Positions 1-5,793 of a stretch of DNA of 5,793 nt are shown here, in pieces. This DNA is from an uncultured Candidatus Altimarinota bacterium. GTDB lineage: Bacteria > Patescibacteriota > Gracilibacteria > UBA4473. Every line of letters begins with the position of its first letter. Position 1 is the first letter of the stretch. A program made the position numbers and the translations under genes. Location: assembly GCA_938021445.1 (NCBI GenBank), contig CALIGR010000159.1:1-5793 (forward strand). Direction: 5' to 3'. The notes under the pieces were generated by a model that was given only the letters and a program-made list of their open reading frames with translations, was not told the DNA's origin and ran no database searches.

Positions 1-360
1 TGGGAGGACGAAAAAATCGGAAGTCTTACCTATCGAACCACGCAACCAACGATACAATTACTTGAGAGTTCATCGGCATTTGACCAGAGTTATGGCTGGC
101 AGATGCAGTCGACTTCAGATCAGATTTTATTTAAAAAAGGAGTCGTCGGGGAGTCAACGGAGTCACCAATGGGAGTTCTCATTTTAGACAGCAAGCGGCC
201 CGCCAGCGCGGCACAAAAATTAGGTCGTTTTGGAGGAGGCATTGAGTCTGCTAAAGAAACAGAATCGGCTGGGTGGAGTGGTGACTGGAAGCCTGGGTTA
301 AACTGGGCGGGGGACTTTGGACTCCTTGGGGAGGCGACTAAACCAGGGAGTTCGGATGGA
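1..360 (+). other. N-terminal visible segment, family not recognised
   Basis: Residues 1-120 are Ser/Thr/Gly/Trp-rich and probably beta-structured, for example QILFKKGVV at 41-49 and MGVLILDSK at 57-65. A glycine-rich turn GRFGGG is at 75-80, and a Trp-rich stretch (WSGDW, LNWAGDFG) lies at about 92-107. It could be the upstream part of the propeller that follows, since short strands alternate with Asp/Gly turns. No calcium loop or conserved family motif is visible, and there are no cysteines. The segment is cut by the window edge, so the domain boundary cannot be set. Confidence 0.35.
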
Positions 361-3300
361 CTGGTCCTTTTTGGTGATCCAACACTAACGCTAGACAGTA
401 CTCAAAATAGAAGCCGAAGTGCTGGTTTTAAGACGGATGTAGGGCGACCAATTTGGGCCGGGCCACAATCGATTGATTTTATTAATCACCAAACCAATAA
501 ATCAGGCACTAAAGAAGTCATTGTAAGTGATGGGGATTTAGTATGGGGGCTGCCGGTAAAGGCCGGATTATCTTTCGGGAAGCCGAAAAAACTACTTGAG
601 TTCAGCGATCGAACCAAAGCGCTCATTCCGGTTCCAAATAGTGAGGGGCTTGACTTGCTTCAGCTAACGCCTGAAGGAGGTTTTAATTATTACCAAAGCG
701 AGGAAAAAGGATATGCGAATTCAGCCGAACTAGCCTTGGACATTCCTTATGAGATAGCACACTTGCTACCAGGAAATTTCAATGGAGATGACTTCACTGA
801 TTTAGCTTTTACCGATGAAAGAGGGCACTTAGGCGTTATTTTAGGGGGCGGCAGATCCCTAAGTAAGCCGCAGTATATTTATCAGTTTAGCCCTTATATG
901 GATTCGGTAAATGAGTCTAAAAGTGTTGGTGATTTACCAAATGATATTCCATACTTAGCCAATACAATGCTCGGGTTCAATGAAGTTGAAAACCTTGAAA
1001 CCGCGCTTCAGGGGCGATCAAGTCAGATTGATTACAATCAGCGAACTATTATCACAAACAACAACCAGGTGAAGCCCACAAGCGCAGAATCAGGACTTGA
1101 AAAAGCGAGCTCGTTTTTGCCTTTAGCGGATATTAAGGATCTAAAAGCGAGCTTTAAAATAAGCGTGCCTCGCTCAGAACTACAGCTTGAAGACAGGCTA
1201 CAGTTTCAGTTGAGCTTTACGCCAAGCCAGACCATTTCAGGAGTGTCGATCATGCCCGCGCTGGATGAAAATCTATCCTTGGTAGAAGGGACGCTTGATT
1301 GTCGTGGGTGTACCGCATTTGAGAAAAATAAACATCCAGGTACTGGTTTATTCTGGCGAAAACTTGGGACCGTTAGTGCGGGACAGACGGTTAATATTGT
1401 CTGGCAGGCTCGCGTAAAAGAACTCCCAAGTGTTGAGTTTTTGGTTTTAGACAGAGATAAAGATGGAATTGACGATATTGTTGTTAATTGGTCAGAAAAC
1501 GGAGGAAGCCCAAAGCTTTATGAATTTTTATCAACGCAGAGTCTTCCAGAAAAACTAAACAATCTCTCAGCCAGTTTAGGAGACTCCCCACTTATTGGAT
1601 CAAGTCAGAGTGACTTGGTTAACCCCGTCACGCCAAAAGTCACAAGTATCCCGGAGAGTATCAACCCTGTAGCCAGTGGGATACATGAAAAATATGGGGT
1701 CACCAACCAACCTCTAGAACCAGAGCCAGTAGTCGATACGGACAATGACGGAATTCCGGATGAGTTTGATCATGCGCCTCAAGTCGAAGAGCGCCTTGAA
1801 CTCAATTCACTCACGACAGACGTGGGGCAACAAGCCGCCAATCTGGAAACTCAAAAATCGAGCTTCGGTTGCAATAAAGAAGTTTGTGGAGATCAGCCAG
1901 AAAATCAAGTTTATAACGCGCCCGGTCTTAACAGTGCCTATAGCGCTCCTTATACGCTCCCAACGAGTCTAAGTATTGGGGATTTTGTGAAGTCGTGGCT
2001 CACGACAAACTATACGAGTAATGGGCCGGTGCCGAGCACGTATCCGTCTCACTCGCCTGGGAAGCGATATCCGGATGCTCCTTTTCATTCAACGGGACGG
2101 ATCTATAAGATGCCGACCACGACTGGATTTGTCGTGACGGGATACTGTCGTGGACTTTTCCCAGTACATATGGTGGCACCAATCTGGCTTCCCAATTGTC
2201 TTATTGGAGCGCCTTCTAAGACTGCGTCGTTTTGCACCAAGGTCGCGACGGAGACGATGAGTCGGCTTTTACCACAGACAAGACAAGTTGAGAGCGAAGG
2301 CGGAGAGCAACTGATGCAAGTCGGATACAACAGCTATCCAGGAGCCAAAAACCCAGGCGTCTACGAAGCTAACGCATATGGTGCCAGTGGCCGATCAGGG
2401 GAAGGCTTTGGAGGAGGGAACGTAATGCTTTTCCCAACGGGACCTTTCGAAACTTGGACGAGACGAATTTTTGAGCAGCTCAATAACCTGACCAAACAAA
2501 ATCCTCTGGCTCATGTCGAAGTTGCGAATCAGACCACGTCAGGGGCGCCAAGTGTAACGGCAGACTTTCAGCAGCAGCATATGGATTTCCTGAGAAAAAA
2601 TGCCATAGAGATCGAACGAGTCCCCGTTTCATTTCAGTATCCTAAAAATATATCTGATGGCGATATAGAGGAGTCAATTAAGGGTTTGCAACGACTCGCA
2701 AGCCAGTATGAGTCTCAAGGCTTCTCAGCACTTAAAAATAAACTGCCAGCCGTTGAGTCTAGTTTTAATTCATTGCAAGCGCTTGTACCAGCACTGGATA
2801 AAACGATGACAGGACTGGTTTCAGCTTCTTCTCAGTTTGATACGAGCCAATTACAGCAAGTGTGCCTTGATCTTCAATCAACTCAAAGTGAAACCCGAGA
2901 AAAAATAACGACGTTTGGCAGTACGGTTACTTCTATTTGTGAAGGCAATAAAACTATTGGAAGCTTAAATTGTGAAACGGCGCAATCAAGGCAAAGTGCG
3001 TGGAACCAATACCAAGGACAACTAGATGATCTCACTCAAGCCTGTCAAACATACGCGGCAACCGTGCCGGAATCGGAGGTCATTCAGACGACGGTACAAA
3101 ACTGGAACACTCAAGTGAGTGAGTTTGATCAAGCGGTGCAGCCGATCATGGCAAAACAAGCGGAAGTTATAGCGGTGCAGAAAGAGGTGAGTGATCTAGA
3201 AAACACGGTAGCGACGAATCTAAATGTACTTGAGCGCGAGTATGCAGCTATCCCAGAGCAGTTAGCTCAAGTGACAGTCCAAAGCCAGGAAATGCTTCAG

Positions 3301-5793
3301 GTCGCGGCCCAAGCACTAAAGGTACAACAAGAATATATACAGTCTTACGAACGAGAAGTAAGTAATCGGATGGATGAGTGGAATCAGCAGGTATTGGTAA
3401 ACCAATCGCTTATGGGGATCTTTGACCAGCAGGTGATAAAAGTACTCGAAAACTTTAGCCTGCAGTGTCACTCTTGTAATGCCACTCGAGATACGCTCCT
3501 TGTCTGGCTTTTCCATACCCTCATGGGGCCAGTGGACCTCCCGGTTCCACAGATGCCACCACAATCCGATATCGTTCATCACCAAGGAGAGACACCACAC
3601 ATGCGGCTCTCCGTTCCGGTGATTGACTTTGATCCAATGGCTATCCCTCTCAGTGGAGCCCCAAATATAGAAGCACTTGGGAAGGCTCCAGATGTTTCTC
3701 CGACCGTGCTCTCAGTAGAGTCATCGGCGGTTCTAGCAGCGTCCGATAATTTGCTTACCTTCTTGAAGTTTGGGCAAGGTCTCGCCCAGTTAAACCCATC
3801 AGAGAAACTACCAAGCGGAAACCAAATAGACTTGGGTCGCGTGCCCCCAACGATCAAATCAATCCAACCACCGAGTGCCATTGATCTGGCCGAAACACTA
3901 CCGTTGCCAAAAACGGAAGCCCTACCAACAACTGAGGTTTTAGCGGGTATAGAACTCGTCAAACTAACTAAGAATCTGCCCAGTGTGGTCCCCTTACCCG
4001 GTTTTGAAGGGCCGCTCGAAGTACTTAAATCAGCTCAAACTGATATGAGCAACTTTGAGCTTCCAAATCTTCCAGTGCCAGCGCCACCCACTGAAATTTC
4101 GACAGAGTTAGCCGACATCATTGCGGCGACGGTGGAAATGCCTTTTTCTTTTAAAGATCTATTTTGTCAGTTGTTGCTTGGGGTGGCGCAGGTGCCAGAG
4201 TGGTATCTGCGGCCTTATGTAAAACAGGTAACCAATCCAAGCAGTCTATCGCTCAAAAGAGACTTTACGCCTCAAGCGGAAGGGCTGGGAGTCAGTAATA
4301 TAGGGAAACCGGTAAAAGACATCATCCCAGAAATAGCAGATCAAGAACTCTTTCCAAGCTTCACGAATCAGACAACCAGCGTTTCCGATTCGTCTGGTCA
4401 AATTTTTGATATTACCAATGAAGCTCAGTTTGATCCTGGAAACGTAGTGCCAGAAGTCCCATTAAATCTAGGGGAACCGATTAAAAGCCTGCAGTCTTCA
4501 GTGCTGGATGGTTTGCCTGGTATTCAAGACTTTCAAACTTGGCGTGAGAGTCTAGAAGTACAGTTAGCGGAAAATAGAGGACGGACGCTGCCCGCTGGAG
4601 AATTTTTGGCCTACCTTCAGGAGCGAGTAGGAGAAACGGTCCCATCAAGTGGGACACAGTTAGCCCTCAAAGAAGCGGTTTTGGCGCTTGAGATGCCAGA
4701 GAAAAATAAGATTAATACTGATTCTAGATTGAACAAAATAATAGTTCATAATGAAAACTTGATTGAAAAAGAAATTAAAAGAATAGATCAAATTTCAGAT
4801 ACGATTCTTTCTCATAAATCAAAAAGTACTTCTGTTTTCTTTGCCGAAAAGGAAGTACAGGACGCCTTGGAGAGTACTCAAAACTTCTTAGCTAAGGCTC
4901 CAACACGTGAAGGGTTTGAGGTGAAAGATATTGATTACCCAGGGGTGTTTAATGTTCAGTCGGTAAGTGGCGGAAATCAGACCGGGCGAGATAAACTCCC
5001 TTCAGAGCGAGTAGCTGAAAATTTTGCCAATCTGGTGCCAGGAGTCTTCGATCTAGTCGAAACCGCAAACGAGCTAGTGAGTAGTAATAGTACCGCGGAT
5101 ATTGAGCCTGGACTTTATATGGCAACAGACACAAGCCCTTTGGGGGCTCAGAGTATCATAGAAGCCGATAGTCAGAACCCGAGTGCCTCTCACTTGGTAG
5201 ATCTAGACGGTGATGGGCAAAACGAAGTCCTTTATGCTGACTTTAATCAGCTTTATATTAAATCAAGGTCTCCACAGTCGGCTACTGATAATTTCAAGGT
5301 GAAGTCCATTAGTTGGGAGGCTTTTGAAAAACTATCCGTACCACTTCGGTCTGAATCCGTTTCAGCATTTGGAAATCGAGTTGAGTATGATCTAAAACGA
5401 CACAGTGAATCTATTGAGTATTACGAAGTGGTCCTGAGTGAGACTCCAGATATTTTAGCACAAGCGTACAAAGATCCATCGCGTCGTGATTCTCAGCTTT
5501 GGTATCGACGAGGTTTTATAAAAGAGGAGCCACAAAGCCTCATTACCGAATCGGTCACGGGGACGCCTTCACATTTCCAGTTTCCACGTGAAGCGTTGGT
5601 GGCGATAAAAGAATCACAATGTGAGCATTTTGCCCGAAACAACTTCATCACTGGTGACTACTGGTTACGAGCCGGCGAGGAAGGGGCGACGATTCAGGGT
5701 TTTCTTCAAAACTTTGGAGTGATGCAGAAACAGGTACTGAAGCCTGGCTCAAGTGTGCAAGTCGGTAATCAAGCTTTGTGCTTGTTGGAAGGA
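1..5793 (+). CDS. Giant multidomain putative surface/secreted protein, partial at both ends
   Basis: Frame 1 is open across the entire window, giving 1,931 codons without a stop; neither the true start nor the stop is present. Random sequence would not stay open this long, and the translation has sensible protein composition throughout. Recognisable modules are FG-GAP/VCBS-like calcium loops (residues 259-267, 484-492, 1734-1742), a DUF11-like Ig domain (381-476), a TSP3-like repeat (579-593), a long helical region (885-1155) and a Pro/Leu-rich region (1160-1565). These module types are typical of exported proteins, and no enzymatic motif was recognised. The 16 cysteines are clustered, several as CxxC pairs, which suits disulfides in an oxidising, extracytoplasmic setting. 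There is no signal peptide or anchor in view, because both termini are missing. The role is probably structural or adhesive, but that is inferred. Coding status is near certain; function is not established. Confidence 0.97.
361..855 (+). other. FG-GAP/VCBS-like beta-propeller region (N-terminal)
   Basis: Residues about 121-285. Several successive units have the look of propeller blades: short hydrophobic strands ending in Asp/Gly turns. Examples are DGLVLFGDPTLTL near 119-131, KEVIVSDGDLVWGLP at 171-185 and GLDLLQLTPEGGFNYY at 216-231. The clearest unit is NFNGDDFTDLAFTD at 259-272, followed by GHLGVILGGG. It matches the FG-GAP/VCBS calcium loop D-x-N-G-D-G-x-x-D, with Asn259, Asn261, Asp263 and Asp267 as the likely ligand positions; the usual Gly is replaced by Asp264. 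In known families such loops sit between blade strands and bind calcium, as in integrin alpha chains and many bacterial exported proteins. The 259-285 unit is well supported. The number of other blades is uncertain because they are degenerate. Confidence 0.62.
1141..1428 (+). other. DUF11-like Ig/beta-sandwich domain with internal CxxC
   Basis: Residues about 381-476. It begins with LKASFKISVPRSELQLEDRLQ, then alternating strand-like segments, and ends with FWRKLGTVSAGQTVNIVWQA (451-470). This ending closely follows the DUF11 signature of a tryptophan, then LGTL, AGQ and an alternating hydrophobic strand. DUF11-type domains are Ig-like repeats of about 100 residues found in large exported proteins, often in tandem; here only one copy is visible. 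A CxxC pair, Cys434 and Cys437 (DCRGCTAF), sits in the middle. It is not part of the usual DUF11 pattern as I know it and may be a disulfide staple. Assignment rests on motif resemblance only. Confidence 0.6.
1441..1533 (+). other. VCBS/FG-GAP-like calcium loop and strand unit
   Basis: Residues 481-511. LVLDRDKDGIDDIVVNW carries a perfect D-x-D-x-D-G-x-x-D loop (Asp484, Asp486, Asp488, Gly489, Asp492). It is followed by a hydrophobic strand, a Gly-Gly turn and a second strand (PKLYEFLS). This strand-after-loop layout is typical of FG-GAP/VCBS blades. A TSP3-like calcium repeat is an alternative, because the D-x-D-x-D-G core is shared. The unit follows the DUF11-like domain directly, so it may serve as a rigid calcium-bound joint. 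Confidence 0.65.
1534..1734 (+). other. Ser/Pro-rich interdomain linker
   Basis: Residues 512-578 are rich in Ser, Asn, Pro and Val, lack cysteine, and end in a Glu-Pro repeat (EPEPV, 574-578) just before the TSP3-like repeat. No domain signature is visible. The composition suggests a flexible, solvent-exposed connector, which is an inference. Confidence 0.45.
1735..1779 (+). repeat. Thrombospondin type 3-like calcium-binding repeat (single copy)
   Basis: Residues 579-593 read DTDNDGIPDEFDHAP. This matches the bacterial TSP3-type repeat D-x-D-x-D-G-x-x-D-x-x-D, with Asp579, Asp581, Asp583, Asp587 and Asp590 in the expected positions. These repeats wrap calcium and commonly connect domains of large exported proteins. 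Only one copy is present, directly after an EPEP linker, so it probably acts as a joint rather than a repeat array. The following residues (EERLELNSLTTDVGQQAANLETQKSS region) look helical. Confidence 0.75.
1858..2445 (+). other. Cys/Gly/aromatic-rich segment of unknown family
   Basis: Residues about 620-815. The segment holds five cysteines: Cys624 and Cys629 (CNKEVC), then Cys716 (GYCRGLF), Cys733 (LPNCLIG) and Cys745 (SFCTK). It is rich in Tyr, Pro, Gly and Ser (for example APYTLP, YPSHSPGKRYP, VGYNSYPGAKNPGVY) and ends in a Gly-rich loop, GRSGEGFGGG at 798-807. The hydrophobic stretch PVHMVAPIWLPNCLIG (721-736) contains His and Pro residues and is too broken to be a convincing membrane span. 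I do not recognise the family. It lies between the TSP3-like repeat and the long helical region and may be a folded disulfide-bonded head or collar. Confidence 0.5.
2653..3465 (+). other. Long alpha-helical, probably coiled-coil region
   Basis: Residues about 885-1155 are dominated by Gln, Glu, Ala, Leu, Val and Ser, with few Gly or Pro, as expected of long helices. Heptad-like spacing is visible at Tyr1081, Ile1084, Leu1088, Val1091, Ser1095, Met1098, Ala1102 and Ala1105, and at Val1063, Leu1066 and Val1070; Pro1085 suggests a local kink. Four cysteines (955, 980, 991, 1015) are close together, and two helical hairpins cross-linked by disulfides are possible. The region likely forms a stalk or spacer, alone or by oligomerising. 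Helicity is inferred from composition and periodicity, not computed. The antisense strand here is also open for several hundred bases, which is a by-product of codon composition. Confidence 0.62.
3466..3540 (+). other. CxxC pair and short hydrophobic helix closing the coiled coil
   Basis: Cys1156 and Cys1159 (QCHSCN) end the helical region and are followed by RDTLLVWLFHTLMGPVDL (1163-1180), a short hydrophobic helix of about 10-12 residues that leads into Pro-rich sequence. The motif is not a c-type haem site, which would need CxxCH. A disulfide or a metal site are the options; several histidines (1157, 1172, 1193, 1194, 1200) are nearby. The helix is too short and contains a His, so a membrane span is unlikely. 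Confidence 0.5.
3541..4701 (+). other. Extended Pro/Leu-rich, low-cysteine region
   Basis: Residues about 1181-1567. Short Leu-Pro motifs recur: PVPQMPP (1181-1187), LPLPKTEALP (1300-1309), LPSVVPLPGF (1326-1335), LPNLPVPAPP (1354-1363) and VPEVPLNL (1483-1490). Only one cysteine (1389) occurs in about 390 residues. A second short hydrophobic/amphipathic helix, FKDLFCQLLLGVAQVPEWYL (1384-1403), precedes a basic stretch. The motifs are irregular, so this is not a true tandem repeat. The composition suggests an extended, partly disordered spacer with short helices. No family was recognised. Confidence 0.45.
4702..4842 (+). other. AT-rich, Lys/Ile/Asn-rich in-frame patch
   Basis: By hand count about 30 of 141 bases are G or C (near 21%), against 32 of 60 (53%) in the 60 bases at 4621-4680. 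The 47 residues (1568-1614) include 8 Ile, 7 Lys and 5 Asn, and both arginines use AGA. The reading frame is preserved across both edges. The segment looks helical (IEKEIKRIDQISDTI) and might be an insertion from a low-GC source or a locally biased helix. No flanking direct or inverted repeat was noticed. Confidence 0.6.
5179..5268 (+). other. VCBS/FG-GAP-like calcium loop and strand unit (C-terminal)
   Basis: Residues 1727-1756. HLVDLDGDGQNEVLYADFNQ contains D-x-D-G-D-G-x-x-E, with Asp1734, Asp1736, Asp1738 and Glu1742; the last ligand is Glu in place of the usual Asp. Flanking strands (VLYAD, QLYIKS) match the blade layout of FG-GAP/VCBS repeats. It lies about 1,150 residues after the previous such loop. 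It could be an isolated blade or part of a propeller whose other blades are degenerate or upstream at 1640-1720. Confidence 0.68.
5269..5793 (+). other. C-terminal visible segment, beta-rich, fold uncertain
   Basis: Residues 1757-1931. The stretch VSAFGNRVEYDLKRHSESIEYYEVVLSETPD (about 1787-1817) has the strand pattern of a fibronectin type III-like domain, where a YEV-type strand follows a loop; this is a weak resemblance. Further on, ITGDYWLRAGEEG (1883-1895) and VLKPGSSVQVGNQALCLLEG (1912-1931) read as beta strands and turns. Two cysteines (1874, 1927) fall about 50 residues apart and could pair. The domain is cut by the window end, so it cannot be named. Confidence 0.4.

Noticed and set aside
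1450..1779. Dockerin or EF-hand domain from the D-x-D-x-D-G loops
   Set aside because: The loops are not paired in the roughly 60-residue duplicated helix-loop-helix arrangement of dockerins, and they are flanked by strands or linkers. VCBS/FG-GAP and TSP3-like assignments fit better.
1745..2330. Short open frames in + frame 2 (1745-1972) and on the - strand (2000-2182, 2103-2330)
   Set aside because: All are shorter than 80 codons, embedded in the frame 1 coding region, and lack recognisable motifs or a convincing ribosome-binding site.
3466..3480. c-type haem-binding motif at CHSCN (and at DCRGCT, 1297-1314)
   Set aside because: Haem c attachment requires CxxCH. In both places the residue after the second cysteine is not His.
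3487..3540. Transmembrane helix at TLLVWLFHTLMG
   Set aside because: The hydrophobic run is only about 10-12 residues, contains a His and is followed by Pro/Asp, so it is too short for a membrane span.
3316..3962. Two overlapping open frames on the - strand (94 and 127 codons)
   Set aside because: They lie wholly antisense to the well-supported giant gene, overlap each other in different frames, and their translations show no domain-like pattern. They are by-products of the codon composition of the + strand gene.
4381..4416. MIDAS-type metal site at DSSG (VSDSSGQ)
   Set aside because: The required D-x-S-x-S spacing is absent and there is no surrounding von Willebrand A fold pattern.
4949..5134. 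Short - strand open frame of 61 codons
   Set aside because: It is antisense to the frame 1 gene, and its composition (many Arg/Tyr/Leu) is what reverse reading of this coding sequence would give.

Overview
The whole 5,793-base window is the interior of one very large protein-coding gene on the + strand. Frame 1 is open from the first base to the last: 1,931 consecutive sense codons, with no stop and no credible start. Both ends of the gene lie outside the window, so the full protein is longer than 1,931 residues (over 200 kDa). No other gene, RNA gene, mobile element, CRISPR array, promoter or terminator can be supported. Residue numbers here count from base 1 (residue n is bases 3n-2 to 3n).

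The protein looks like a secreted or surface-anchored multidomain protein. From N to C terminus it shows: (1) beta-rich sequence with FG-GAP/VCBS-like propeller units (about residues 1-340), including an Asn/Asp calcium-loop motif at 259-267; (2) a DUF11-type Ig-like beta domain (about 381-476) with a CxxC pair inside; (3) a DxDxDGxxD loop at 484-492 leading into another propeller-like strand unit; (4) a linker ending in a thrombospondin type 3-like calcium repeat (579-593); (5) a Cys/Gly/aromatic-rich segment of unknown family (about 620-815); (6) a long Gln-rich, probably coiled-coil helical region (about 885-1155) with four cysteines, closed by a second CxxC; (7) a long Pro/Leu-rich, low-cysteine region (about 1160-1565) with two short hydrophobic helices; (8) a strikingly AT-rich Lys/Ile/Asn patch (1568-1614); (9) another VCBS-like calcium loop (1734-1742); (10) a C-terminal beta-rich segment of uncertain fold (1757-1931) that runs off the window.

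Organism: sampled stretches are in the mid-40s to low-50s percent GC outside the AT-rich patch. Glycine is encoded only by GGN and no TGA occurs in frame, which fits the standard bacterial code and argues against the TGA=Gly code of Gracilibacteria/Absconditabacteria. A giant surface protein combining FG-GAP/VCBS, TSP3-like, DUF11-like, coiled-coil and Pro-rich modules is the kind of gene seen in candidate-phyla-radiation bacteria (Patescibacteria) and some other environmental bacteria. This placement is an inference with low confidence; the window has no phylogenetic marker.

A working model, inferred only, is an extended calcium-stiffened, disulfide-stabilised fibre or adhesin: propeller/Ig-like domains at one end, a helical stalk in the middle, and more beta domains at the other end.
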